In this document: in pieces, positions 25,205-36,107 of the stretch
How the letters are laid out: every line of letters starts with the position of its first letter
How positions within the stretch are numbered: position 1 is the first letter of the stretch
Assembly (NCBI GenBank): GCA_014281115.1
Contig: JACONQ010000012.1
Coordinates: forward strand, 1 to 64,000
DNA length: 64,000 bases
Direction: 5' to 3'
Source: Laburnicola sp. R22_1
Taxonomy: Eukaryota > Ascomycota > Dothideomycetes > Pleosporales > Didymosphaeriaceae
Made by a program: the position numbers and the translations under genes
Notes under the pieces: model-generated
What the model was told of the DNA's origin: nothing
What the model saw: the letters and a program-made list of their open reading frames with translations, nothing else
Database searches by the model: none

Positions 25205-28200
25205 TAGACTTATTAATAAGTAAGTAACTTATAAGCCTTACTTATTAAATTTAAGTAATAACTAATTTAAGTAAGCTAAGTTTGCTTATATAAATTTACT
25301 AAGTAATTTAAGTTTTAATAGAAAACTTACTTAGTAAACTTAAATAACTTAAGTATATAGACTATCTTAAAGTTAATTTTTATAAGGTTTTCAAGTTACT
25401 AGTAAAAGCGATTTTGTAATAGTTTTCTAGTATTAAAATTAGCTTAGTTAGCTCTAGCCACCTAATTTCGCGCGTTTGTTTAAACTTACCATATACTTAT
25501 TACTTTACAACGCCTATCCTAGTACCCACCCTAGTACTTTACTACCTTTTTTACTACTTTATAGCCTATTATATCTATTTCTAGAGCTGCTAAAACTACT
25601 AGCAAAGGTAGTAAACGCGCTATAGGATATGCTAAAATAACTTCTAACCCTTCCTTTAAACGCGCCTGCGTTTTCTATAGTAAAGGCACTAAAAGCTAGC
25701 CTATAGAGTTACTAGAGAGCTAGTAATAGCCGCCTACCTTACTGGCTATATAGGTAATCGACCTAATAGTTAAGTAGCTATAGTAGCGGCGCTTACCGCA
25801 TAAAGCCCTAGTAGACGCGGCGTCCTAGGCTACTAAAAAGCGCCCATTTAAGTCGTAGTTACGTAATAGAGTAGCTAATAAGGCTATTATTAAGTCTATA
25901 GCTAGTAGCAAAGCGGCTATAGTAGCTAGTTTTAATAAGAATAACTATAAGAAGGGATAGTTTAATAAGTATTTTATAGATAACTTTAATAGTATTAACT
26001 AGAATTATTTAAAGTACTTTTATAAGCCTCTACGCACTTAGAAGTAGGCTAAAAGCTAGATTTATAACTATAGTTACTATATTATACTATAAAGTAGGCC
26101 TAAGAAGCTCTATTTTATCTATAAGTACTACTATTAGTATTATTTAAATAAAAGAATCTTAAAGGTTACGTAGTTAATAATAGCCATAATCTTTTATTTA
26201 GAGTAGCCAAAGGTAGGCTATAACTTTAGTAAAGCTAGTAGTAAAGTTGCTAAGCGAAAGCTGCCACCTAGCCAGAAGTCGCTAGTAATAGTAGCCAGTT
26301 TTAGTATAGAAGTTAGTTAAGAAATTGCTAACAAGATAGGTAATTTTAATATATAGGGTTTTCGCTTTACTATTATTATATGGCTTTTTAAAAATAATTA
26401 CCTACTTAGTAAACTTAAATCGCCCACCTTTTATACCTTAATTAGCTTTGCTAACCTAAGGTAAAAGTAGCGCTATAGGCAAGTTATAATAGCGTATTAT
26501 TATACGCGATAAGACTCTATAAATTTATACTACTAAAAGTTATTATAGTGCTATCTAAATTAAAAAGTAAGATTTATATAAGCTTTAATAGTTAGATAAT
26601 AAAAGGAGGCAAGCGCAGCTTTTTTAGAGTTGTAGCTTATTATACTAATATATTAGGTAAGCTAGTAGACTTACCTATAGTGCTACTATAGCTAGCGGGC
26701 GCCTACACTAGTAAGAGGATTACTAAAGTTATTACTTAAATATTATAGAAGTTTAGAATAAGTCTATTAAAGCTAGACTGCTTTATATTTAATAATGCCT
26801 ACGCTAATAATACTATAGTTAGCTACCTTGCTAGTTAGTATAGCTTTACTACCTTTTACTACCGCCTTTGCTATAGTTTATATATAATTAATTTTATTAC
26901 CTAGGCTATTATTTTTAGTAAAAATCCTAACTTATATAATAATAACGTAATAGAGCTAAGAGATAAGGAGTAACTAATAGTAGAATAGTGTAAAGACGGC
27001 CCTTTAGGCGTACTTATTAATATAATTAACTATATATAAACGCCTTAGCAATATAATAAGTTTAACTACTTTTAGCGCCTTACTAACATAGAGCTACTAA
27101 CATATAAAAAGAAATTAATATTAGAGCCTATTAAGGTAGTTATTACGCGCTAGAACTCGTACTATAGCTGCTTTAAATATACTACTAAGCTATAGTATAC
27201 TATTAGTAACTACGCCAACTACTATATATAGTATACGCGTAACCTTAATAATATTACTAAAAGACGTAGTAATAAGCTCCCTAATATGCTAAAATAGATA
27301 TAATTAAATAGCCTAAATAGCGTAAACTAGGCGGTAATTATAGAGTATATTAATATACTTAAGCTGCTTAAAGACGCTATAAAGTAGCTTAAAAGTTATA
27401 GTAAGTTAGGTAGGTTTAGCGCGCTTTACTTAGTTATCCTAGTCTTTAAAACGCTACTCTATAAGCTTAAGCTACGCGTTAAGTAGTATAAGAGCGTTAA
27501 CTTTAAGCAACTTAGCGCTCTAGAGGATTATATACCTATTAACCTTTACGCTGCCTAGGCTAAAGCCAATAACTACTATACTAAACTTAATACAAGTCTT
27601 TACCTATACGCTACTATAATTCTCTACCTATACTATAAGCGCTATTATAATTATAGCTAGTGTAAAAAGCTAGACTAGTTAGTAAAAAACAACGCTATGT
27701 TTAAGCAGCTTTGGCGGTAATATAGGCCAACTAACGCGCTAAAAAGCAGCCTAGCTACGCAGTTTAGTAATCTTAAAGACGCTATTACTATAATAGCTAA
27801 CGCCGATAATAGTAATAATAATAATAAGGATATAGATAAGTATAAGCGGTAGAAGAAACTAGAGCTAAAATAGACGCGCGAGTAGCTTAAAGATAGTTAC
27901 TGCCCTATCTATTACTAGATTAAACTAGCGCTAAAATACCTAATTTATCACGCTTAGTAATTAACATTCTAATAATCCCTACCTCTAGCTATAAGTGCGA
28001 GCGCCTCTTTAGTAAGCTTAGTAATTTATTAGAGCTAAAAAAACGTAAAATTAGAGCTTAGTTGCTAGCAGCTTTGCAATATATTTAAGCTTAGCAGCGA
28101 GCTAGTTTTAAACGCCCAGCTAACAATATTGCTAAGAAGCTTAAAGTACTAGTTACTAATAATAAGCTAGGCTAGTAATATAGGATATGCAACTGGGAGT

Positions 28201-28389
28201 TATCTTAGTAGTAATTTATACCTACTTTAACTTTGTATAATATAAATTCTATTAAGTAAGCAAGCAAGTCTTAAGCAATTAGCACGAAAACTTTACCTAA
28301 GTTAAGCAAGTTAAGTTCCTAAGAAGCTAGAATATAAGCAAGTTAAGTTCGAGCTCGAAACTTGCTTGACTTGCTTGTTAACAAGTCTA
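25205..28389 (+). mobile_element. hAT-family DNA transposon (hAT-1), RIP-inactivated
   Basis: A 3,185-bp element bounded by the perfect 8-bp duplication ATTCTAGC. The terminal inverted repeats are TAGACTTATTAATAAG on the left and, on the opposite strand at the right end, TAGACTTGTTAACAAG, matching but for transitions. Both ends are rich in AAGCAAGT/ACTTGCTT subterminal words, more intact on the right. It lies inside OrsD unit 4, whose frame resumes on the other side. RIP hit both host gene and element, so insertion preceded or accompanied the RIP episode. Confidence 0.9.
25600..28190 (+). pseudogene. Degraded hAT transposase of hAT-1
   Basis: On the plus strand a frame full of TAG/TAA codons still shows the hAT plan. 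A BED-finger-like part lies near 26100. SFANLR with KQRYRQ-like residues lies near 26450. The C-terminal region contains KANNYYTKLN near 27570, YYKRYYNYS near 27640, a Trp/Leu-rich stretch near 27700, and at 27890-28080 the eroded dimerisation segment that precedes the usual hAT C-terminus. There is no intact start or frame. Read-through of transitions is needed everywhere, so boundaries are approximate. It is unrelated in detail to the intact transposase at 30235-32520. Confidence 0.7.
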
Positions 28390-28397
28390 ATTCTAGC
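28390..28397. repeat. Right 8-bp target-site duplication of hAT-1 (ATTCTAGC)
   Basis: Exact repeat of 25197-25204, directly after the right element end ACAAGTCTA. Confidence 0.9.
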
Positions 28398-30234
28398 CAG
28401 TAGGAAGTGAATCGTCTGGCGGAACTCTTGCATAGTGATACTAGAGCTAGTAATATTAAGCGTCTGGCTATTAAGTAACTAGGATATGTTAGTGCGTGCA
28501 CCCTCGCGCTTTGCAATTGCCCTACTATGCTAAAGTTGTTCTATTAAGTACCCTATTAGCAAGAAACTACCTTGTTAAAGGTATTTGGGTTAGATCTCTG
28601 CGCATAGCCTTCTTCCTTAGTCTAGATAGGTAGCCTGTGCCGGCCATGGGATCTTTAGGGATTTGTATTCTTGTAACAGTAAGGCGTACTTAAGTATAAT
28701 AAGTCTTCTAACCTATATTAAGGTAGAGAGATATAGTGTATAGTCGTAAGCTGTCTAGAAGGCTAACTTATAGGGATAAATGCCTAACACACCAGAGAAG
28801 TGGGTAATAGCTTTGCCCTTTATAGCGCCGTCGGTAGATATGTCAGTCTAAAACATAACTAGGAGCTGGAATATAGTCTCTAGTAGGCTAGAAGAAGAGT
28901 AGGGAAGAGTGAAAGACTTAGCTTCTGCTCTTAGTAGCTTAGCAAGCTCTAACTAGATATAATTTATAGTCTGCACCTAGGTTGTAGAGAGTTTAAGACT
29001 ATAGATTTTGTATATGTCTTAGCCTTGCCGCTAGCATACCTGCCATAATTAGAAGATGTAGCAGAGAAAGCGGTTAAGATATAGGCGATACTTAGAACGT
29101 GTGGCTTGTTGCTGGGGCAACTTAAATAGGCATGCGTAGAAGTAGGAGCCCTAACTGCGTAGCTAGTAATATATAGCTCGTGGCGTCTGCGCTAGGATCT
29201 CTTTACATCTGTCCAATATAGTGCTGGTAAGGTTAAGAAGTTTTTAGAGTTGGGCCTCTAAGGTAGAACAGCTAATCTACTCTAAATAGTTCCACAATCC
29301 TAGGTTAACGTCTTTGTTCCTTAGAGATGGCACTCTTAATATAGTAATAATTAGATGGAGTGGTTTGTGTGCAAACTAACACGGCTAGCCGCTATCGCGA
29401 AGCTAGTTGGTATTTTTATTGTACTCTAACTTGTCTATAAGAGATGTAGACCCTTGTGCTTTGTTAACGAGTTGAGTCTCCTCTTCCGCCTCTATCTTGA
29501 GAAGCGCGGCTGCCTAAGGATTAGAACTACTGAGATCTAGCAGATCTATGCCTATTCTTTTCTTTAAACAACTCCTAGAGTAAGATAAGGTAGCATTTAT
29601 CTGCTAGTATTTGCCTATCTTCCTATAGGACACCTATTGTTAAAGGAAACAGGAAACGCCGCGTGAATTAATCTTTAATCCTTGGCTATTGTGAGACTTG
29701 TTAAGGTGTTTGCGATAGTCCTTCTAGTTAATTGTTAAGAACGGACAGTGCTTATAGTAGTATCTAGGGATAGGAGCCGCTAAAAACTACATGGGCGGCG
29801 TGCCGTTTGGGAGTGGGGTGATATTAGTGTCTGTCTGCGAAAGGGGAAGGTCTTTGTATTTTTCCACAATCGCACGATAGAATAATGATCCAATGTGATG
29901 GTGGTTACGTAGATAATAATATAGTGTCTTAAATAGTATAGCGCTCCTGTAGGGGGTATAGAATAGGTGGCTATGTTGCGAAAGGTACGAAATAATGTCT
30001 AGTGTATAGGTGTCTTTGGCCTAGAGAGTAGTCGCATGTAAGCAAAGTACTATGTATTAACCCTATTAAGTAGTACACCTTTGCCTTTGTTGGATTGCCT
30101 GTATACACTATCCATGTAGATGGTATAGAGGAGTGAATTGTGTAGTTAAAGACAAATAGAAGTAAACAGCTTTGTAAAGTTAACTACTTTCTTGCTAGAA
30201 GGCAACCACTGCGACGAGAGAGTAAAAGAGAGCC

Positions 30235-32520
30235 TTATGCGCGTCGCGCGTCGCGTCTTGCGTTGGTTAGTTTTGCACTAAGATTACAAAAAGAGTTAGT
30301 TAAGGGGTGAACCGGCGCTAAGGCCCAAAACAGTTGCAACGGAGGCTTAACCCGCGGTTTGAGCCCGTTCCGGGATGTTCGCTGAAAGGTAGGGTAGTCA
30401 GACGCATGGCGGATCCACCACTCCAGAGGGTCTTCAACATCTCCATCGCCCTTACTAGTCCTGCCCATAAACTGATCAAGCTCAGAGGTAAGTTTTGCAC
30501 GCTTCTTTCCTCGTGTAGTAGACACCTTACTAGCGGCGAGCCGCTGGCGACGCTTACGAGCTTGCTGGAGAAGATCAAGCGTCGTATCGCTATCAGTGCT
30601 AACCTCATTATCCTCCTCTGGCGTTGATTCAGCTATATCAATTTCCGCAGCTGCTTCCTCGTAGCGCGCGTACACGTCATGCACCACCCGCTTCGCCTCA
30701 ATGATCCATTTCTTCTCATGCTGCCATTCAATCTCGAAATAGGTAAATTTGTTCGCAGGATGGAGGGCAACGGCGCATCGGTATGCTGGCGTAGTGTCCG
30801 TAAGGCCGTAGTATTCTTCAAGCTTGAGGCGGGCAGCATCAATAGCACAGGAATAGTATTCCGAAACCTCCTCAGCGTGATTTTCTGCAAACTTTCCAGC
30901 CTCGTGAAGTTTCTTAAAGAGGGCGTCAAGGCACTCGAGTGTCTCATAGAGTGAGCTATGTGATCCTTCAAGGCCAGCTTTATTAGCCCGGCCTTCCATA
31001 CGTTTGGTCAGATCTTTAAATGGTTTCAAGATACCGAAGAAGTGCTCCAAATCCGTCCAATCGCGCGGAGTAATTGCGTCCTGTGAGATATCGTATCCCT
31101 CACCACTATAATTATAGTGGAGAAAGAATAGATCAATTGCGTTGCGGAGCTTGAGAGCTCTCTCGATCATGGCGTACACAGAGTTCCAGCGGACACCACC
31201 GTCGACAAGTACCCTAGTGTAGAGTTTTTCGATGCGGCCTCCATCGTACGCCTGCAAGATATACTGTCTCAGAAGCTCCCGCCGCTGGTCACCCCGGTTA
31301 ATCCACACACAGAAGTTATGGAGCTTACCAATGAAGCTCTGCTTCCTCCATATCTCAAACCGCTCGTCATCAGACGCACCACAAAGCTCTTTCTCCAACT
31401 TGCTGATACTGTTCCCAAAGAGTAGAGCTTTGACGATAAGATTTAGTACATAGCCGACGCATCGAAGGCGACTCTCCTGCGTAATTTCAGGGTACTGCTT
31501 TGCCAGCTCTTCAATACAAGTGTCGTTATTACCGGCATTGTCCATCATAAAGAAGCCAATGACAGCGGATATATCATACAAGTCGATAACCGTCGACAGC
31601 ACTTTCGCAATGTTCTCTCCAGAGTGAGGGCCCTTTAGAGGCGGGAGGTCCAGAAGGGCAGTTTGCAATTTATGCTTCTCGTCTAGGAAGTGAGCAACAA
31701 CTGCCACATAGTTTGTTCCTTCTTCGGACGTCCAGGCATTAGTTGAGATATAGACCTTGCTATTGGCAAGATGTAGCTTTTCCTTCAGCCAAGCGCGCCT
31801 CCCAGCATCACCCTCCCACATCTCTTTTACCCAGGCGCTAAGAGTCGATGGGCTCTTTGGCAGAATCCTATCGATATCCTCTAGGCAGCTGACAAAGATG
31901 CTACAGGTGCGTTGGTCCGTCGCTTGTCGAAAAGTGAGGTCAAGAGAAATAGTCCAGTCAATAAACTCGTTTTTGAATTGAAAGTCGTTAAACACCAAGC
32001 GCCGGCCTCCAAGGTAGCTTATAGAGCTGGCTGTTCCCTTAGCCATATCGAACGGATTCGACACCACCGGTCTGTAGCCGAATTCTTCGAGTTTGTGCAC
32101 ATGCTTCAGGTGATAAATGATACTAGTAGTAGCCCCACTGTTAAACAGCGCAGAATCATGCTGGCCACTAATATGGCAGTACTTGCAGAGCCAGAACTTG
32201 TTATTTCCATCCGTTGTAAGCTGCGCGCCATGTTTGTAGATTGCCGAGGACTGGGCTTTAGAGTTAAGGGTACGCTTATGAGGCTGACGATATCGAATCG
32301 ACGGCAACGACTTCCTTTCATAGCGAATTTTTTCCCATTCAATAGGGAAAGAGCATTGAGAGGATGTCGGCAGCTCTCTTTCATAGGTGGCTGGTGTTGA
32401 ACCTGAACTTAGTGTTCCTAAATGGCTCTCTGAGGTAGAGCTGGGAGCCTCGGACGGGGTCTTAGGCAGAGGAGAGCGCGTAGACCCTCTATAAGGCTGA
32501 AAAAATAGATGGGAAGACAT
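30235..32520 (-). CDS. hAT-family transposase (hAT-2), C-terminus altered
   Basis: A continuous 761-residue frame from ATG 32520. There is a Ser/Pro-rich N-terminus, then a BED-type zinc finger (CKYCHISGQHD ... HLKHVHKL, about residues 113-148). An RNase H-like hAT core follows, with FFMMDNAGNNDTCIEEL near 325-340 and VRWNSVYAMIERAL near 440. The dimerisation region contains YYGLTDTTPAYRCAVALHP and DPLEWW near the end. The usual last segment with the conserved Ser-rich dimerisation motif is missing. After DYPT the protein runs into an unrelated Arg/Pro-rich tail, so the 3' end looks deleted or replaced at its junction with OrsD unit 4. It is not RIP-degraded, unlike its left neighbour, so it is probably younger. 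The enzyme would cut and paste DNA in the nucleus, but it is likely inactive without the C-terminus. Confidence 0.85.
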   Translation of the reverse strand: MSSHLFFQPYRGSTRSPLPKTPSEAPSSTSESHLGTLSSGSTPATYERELPTSSQCSFPIEWEKIRYERKSLPSIRYRQPHKRTLNSKAQSSAIYKHGAQLTTDGNNKFWLCKYCHISGQHDSALFNSGATTSIIYHLKHVHKLEEFGYRPVVSNPFDMAKGTASSISYLGGRRLVFNDFQFKNEFIDWTISLDLTFRQATDQRTCSIFVSCLEDIDRILPKSPSTLSAWVKEMWEGDAGRRAWLKEKLHLANSKVYISTNAWTSEEGTNYVAVVAHFLDEKHKLQTALLDLPPLKGPHSGENIAKVLSTVIDLYDISAVIGFFMMDNAGNNDTCIEELAKQYPEITQESRLRCVGYVLNLIVKALLFGNSISKLEKELCGASDDERFEIWRKQSFIGKLHNFCVWINRGDQRRELLRQYILQAYDGGRIEKLYTRVLVDGGVRWNSVYAMIERALKLRNAIDLFFLHYNYSGEGYDISQDAITPRDWTDLEHFFGILKPFKDLTKRMEGRANKAGLEGSHSSLYETLECLDALFKKLHEAGKFAENHAEEVSEYYSCAIDAARLKLEEYYGLTDTTPAYRCAVALHPANKFTYFEIEWQHEKKWIIEAKRVVHDVYARYEEAAAEIDIAESTPEEDNEVSTDSDTTLDLLQQARKRRQRLAASKVSTTRGKKRAKLTSELDQFMGRTSKGDGDVEDPLEWWIRHASDYPTFQRTSRNGLKPRVKPPLQLFWALAPVHPLTNSFCNLSAKLTNARRDARRA

Positions 32521-32639
32521 ATTTAGCTTAGCATTAGGTAGTGTGGTACATCAAGACTGGAGACGTCAGATTTTTCACGGGAAGTCTGGCTTCTTGGCGC
32601 GTCTCTAACCAATTATGATTTTGCCAGGTGCACCTGGCG

Positions 32640-32815
32640 AAATCGTAATTGGTTCGCTTAGCTAGCGCAATCTAATACGGCAATTCCGTCAAGCAACTTG
32701 AAGTTACTTCAAGTAATGTGAAAATCCTTACTCGTGCTTGCTTGAGTGAGCTTTTACTTTACTTGCTTGTTACTTGATCAAGCAACGTCAAGCAAGCAAG
32801 TTAAGTAACTTAATT
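32640..32815. repeat. hAT-2 subterminal repeat region / probable right end
   Basis: Upstream of the transposase, the sequence is packed with ACTTGCTT, CAAGCAAGT and AAGTTACTT words in both orientations, ending about AAGTAACTTAATTG. Such clusters are transposase-binding sites near hAT ends. A matching left end was not found next to 30235, consistent with truncation there. The exact terminus is not determined. Confidence 0.55.
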
Positions 32816-33175
32816 GTTGGACACACTGCCTGGAGTGCGTTGCTGTGACTTGGGAGGCATGACAAATAACGTGTATATTGCTATCTGCAGAAGTGTGTGG
32901 AGTGAGGAGTCTGGAGAGAAGGAAAGAGAGTGGGCGAGAGTCTGTTGACTCTATAGTCCGTGCACCTGGGTGGTGCCTACCATACACAGCACATGTGACG
33001 TCAGTCACGTGGCTACAGTTGCCGTACCCTCCATTCTGCGCGTCGATGTTGGCGCCGTTGTCTAGCAGCACTGTCACTGTCTCGCACCGATGCGCACTCC
33101 TTCCCACGTCATCCACGGCGTTGTTCGGCTACGCCAACGCCGGCCTTCAAGGTCACATTAACGCAGATGACTAGT
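32778..33175 (-). pseudogene. Ankyrin-repeat gene fragment
   Basis: On the minus strand the words VTVLLDNGANIDAQNGGYGN (near 33080-33025) match the end of one ankyrin repeat and the start of the next, as in fungal NACHT/ankyrin proteins. Nothing convincing extends it on either side; the remainder of the frame is low-complexity. It looks like a small leftover of a larger gene, bordered by the hAT-2 end. Confidence 0.4.
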
Positions 33176-33590
33176 TCTCAGACGCGTGTCGCTAGAAGGT
33201 GCTGTGTATTGGACGGTGGAGTAGGGGTAAGACTCGACAGAGCAATACCGTGAGAATGAAGTGAGGATGGGGGTTCAAAGTAGACACATACAATAATAAG
33301 GACCACTGAAGAGGAGAGAAGAGAAGATGGACAAGCTGCTCCTGCAGCGCGCACGGATCCGTGTAATTTCAGATCGAGGAATTAATTGTGTTGATGCAGC
33401 GACGCAAGAGGTAGTCAATACCAAACAAGTCTACTTGAGCGACTCATAGTTGCCACGTTTGCTATTTCAATAGGACTTCAAAAGCAAGGTGAAAGAGAGT
33501 GTCTTGCTAGCGGAAGATATCTGAAGGAGCATATTGATGTAGTATACCCATGCGTACTCACTGCTTCCATCGAGAACCGTACACCCGACC
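33176..33590. other. Intergenic, 3' side of the ammonia-lyase gene, nothing recognised
   Basis: Normal base composition, no frame of useful length, no repeat and no tRNA-like fold that I could see. Confidence 0.35.
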
Positions 33591-35810
33591 TTATCCAACA
33601 CAGCTCATGATTGTGTCATGCATTTTACCGCTACGCAAGCTTTCGTAGATGACAGAGATCCAAGAGCCAATGGTACGCTTTGGTCTTCCGTTGATGAAAT
33701 TGTCCGCTCCGTCCTTCCCACTTGGGTGTTCTATGAGCCCTTGGTGGAATGGCACGCCGAGCCCCCTGCGGACGAAAGTATACATCTTCTTAGATGCCTC
33801 ACCAAGATACTCGGCAGTGTTTTGGCTCGCAAAGAACCTATCACGGTGCTCGCTGTAGACTGCGCTGACTGAGGCAAGCATCTTCTTTTTCCAAGCTTGG
33901 ATATGCGTACTGTGGAACGATGGGTCCTGAGTCGAGGTTGTGGACGTCAAAGTGTTGACCAAGATTGGTAGCGCGGAGTCAACCAGATGTTCGTATCGCT
34001 CGTTGGCGTCCAGGTGCGTGCTAGTGGACCAAGCCTCAGGTACACGTTCAACTAGTGCAGTGTGCAGATCTTTCAACGTCTGCGTTGTGAACAAGTCACC
34101 AAACACCTTTTGGGTGACAGACTCAATAGCTGGCATGAGATTGTCAAGGAAGCCCAAATGCATGACCCGCAGGTCGAGGGCTTGACAGCCTACATAAATC
34201 GATGATGCCGCCAGGAGAGATACTAAATCCACTGCCTGCATTGTGTACCTTGATGAGATGAAGGCTAGGGAGTTCACAGACTGGTTGTGCTGTTCGGCGG
34301 ACTGCACGTGAGTGCTCACTGGATTTGCCAAGAATGCAAGCTCCGACATGTACGCTGCAACATTGGTATCAACCCCTTTCATCGTGAAAGAAAGACTTGG
34401 ATCGTCTGCTGCTAGATTTGCCGGAAGTCCATTGTTGAAATCGGGGTTGATGAGTTCCGTGCATTGACAAAAGATCAACTTGCCGAGCATCTGTAGCGCA
34501 AGACGTGTCTTTTCCATTGCTGAAGTGATCGGAACTGCTTGGAAGTTTGCGCCACAATACACGTCCCTCTTCTCGATATCGACAAGAGGGTTATCATTGG
34601 TTGAGTTTAGCTCTGTTGTCACTTGCTTGTGTGCGAGTTTGAGGTCTTCAAGCTGGGGTCCGATCCATTGCGTAGCGCTGCGTAGTGGATACCGGTCCTG
34701 GTACAATCCAGACCGCTTCCGGTCTCTGTTTTCGATGTCGATACCTTTGGCAAGTTTGGTACCTGTCAGGAAGCGGCGTATATTGCCTGCAACCTCGACT
34801 TGACCCTCGTGTGGCCGAACTTCGGCGATGAACGGATGAAAGCTCTCAGCGTTTCCTTGAAGAGCCTCAACCGAGATGGCGGTGAGTAGCTGAGACAAGA
34901 CAGCCAGTTGATGGGTTTCGTACATGACTAGGCTTGAAAGTGCGGTAGAAGCCGAAGTGCCATTGATCATGCAAAGAGCCTCTTTTGGTCGGAGAGTGAT
35001 TGGTGTTTCACCCACTTCCGTGAGCGCTGCCGTTGCAGTAACGATCTTGTGTTTGCTTCCGTCGCCGATGCGGACAAATATGTCCGGACTGCCTTCCACG
35101 GCACCACCGATATATGATAGAGGAAGGAGGTCGCCAGATGCGGAGACCGTTCCGCGGAGGGGAATGATGGGTGTGCAGTCCTTGCGAAGTAGTTTCATGA
35201 TGGCCTCGACCACGCGCAGAGAGACGGCAGAGTGGCCTCGCACGATGCAGTTACATCTTACGAGCATGATACCTCTGACCCATGATGCCGGCATCGAATG
35301 GCTCACAACATCGTCATTCAGAGGATCTTCTTTGTCTTTCGTCGAGTGAACCAGTACGCCGCTTTGGATATGTTGTAGTAAAGATCTCTGAAGCGCAAAA
35401 ACGTCCTTGGTGCGGGTGTTTGCACTCCCCCATATCCTGTGTTGACTCCTACGAAGTTTTAGAGTGTTTGGGGACGGCTTAGGAGGTTAACATACCATAT
35501 GCGTAATAGCCTTTGGAAAGATACTCGTCAAGCGTGTCGACACTTTTTTAGATGCGATCGAGAAATGCAGAGCTTCCTTACAGGTTAGGTTGGCACTGGT
35601 TCCTAAGCTCTATCAGTTATCATAGATATCTATCAATTGAGGATAGAAGACTTCGCACCGTAAAACAGCGACGACGCTTAGAATGTCCAAGGTCTCACCG
35701 TTGATCTCAAAATGTTTCTTTTGCGAAAGATCTTGGAGCTTATTCCATAAGCCATACGCTAGATCCGCATGCTGGCTTAAGGATGCCTCTCTCGTAACAC
35801 TGCCTTGCAT
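33591..35810 (-). pseudogene. Phenylalanine/histidine ammonia-lyase family (PAL-like), interrupted
   Basis: Aromatic amino acid lyase, which eliminates ammonia from phenylalanine (or tyrosine) to give cinnamate-type acids. Exon 1 from ATG 35810 reads to about 35656 (FEINGETLDILSVVAVLR). An intron follows, then exon 2 from about 35580 to 35496 (SVDTLDEYLSKGYYAYG). A 47-base GTATGT...TAG intron spans 35495-35449, and the main exon runs to 33591. Family marks: VNTGYGGSANTRTKD, LLQHIQSG with the His that fungal PAL/TAL enzymes carry at the selectivity site, the cofactor-forming Ala-Ser-Gly in TVSASGDLLPLSYIGG, NDNPLVD and FQAVPITSAMEKTR. Two defects: an in-frame TAA at 35548-35550 and a missing base in a C5 run at 35427-35431. 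Otherwise it is full length and not RIP-degraded, so it is either a young pseudogene or a sequence-error victim. Confidence 0.85.
35449..35495 (-). other. Intron of the PAL-like gene (47 bases)
   Basis: GTATGT donor and CGTAG acceptor on the minus strand. Splicing joins YYAYG to VNTGYGG exactly as in the family. Confidence 0.85.
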
Positions 35811-36107
35811 TTTAGGAAGACTGTAATAACAAATTCGTAGAATGGCCGTGTGAGCAGTAGGAGTGATTGGGATTTTCAGGTAGTTGAAATGAGCAAAGCT
35901 GGTGTACAGTCTTGCAATGGCGCTCACTAAAGAATAGTTTTATACTTAATCAGCATATATGGATAGGTAATCAGGTATCGGAATTCCTCTCCGGCTATAA
36001 ACATGCATGGAAGTAGCGAGGTAACTGGCTCTAGCCGGTTTCTCTCGATATACCCGTATTCGTACGCCTCGCCCCAATCATGTACATGTCATACAACACA
36101 ATCTATC

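Larger units (their letters stand above)
24250..30100 (-). pseudogene. RIP-destroyed OrsD-type gene (unit 4), split by a hAT insertion
   Basis: Read on the minus strand, a single frame broken by many TAG/TAA codons gives recognisable OrsD-family segments: DLPLSQTDTN near 29850, YYYKHCPFLTIN near 29760, a finger ending HLNKSHNSQG near 29690, KLEYNKNTN near 29410, CKEILAQTPRAIYY near 29200, FSGVLGIYPYKLAF near 28780, RRLIILKYALLLQEY near 28690, ending in FLLAR at 28397. The frame resumes as IKYKIRKLIFN at about 25200 on the other side of the hAT element and stays faintly readable to about 24300. The stops fit CAG/CAA/TGG changed by transitions. No helicase motifs were seen, so this copy may be OrsD-only or truncated. 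The 5' end near 30100 is uncertain. Confidence 0.75.

Noticed and set aside
20538..30100. Young coding genes in the AT-rich stretch
   Set aside because: Readable protein words appear only when many stops are read through; all are degraded relics.
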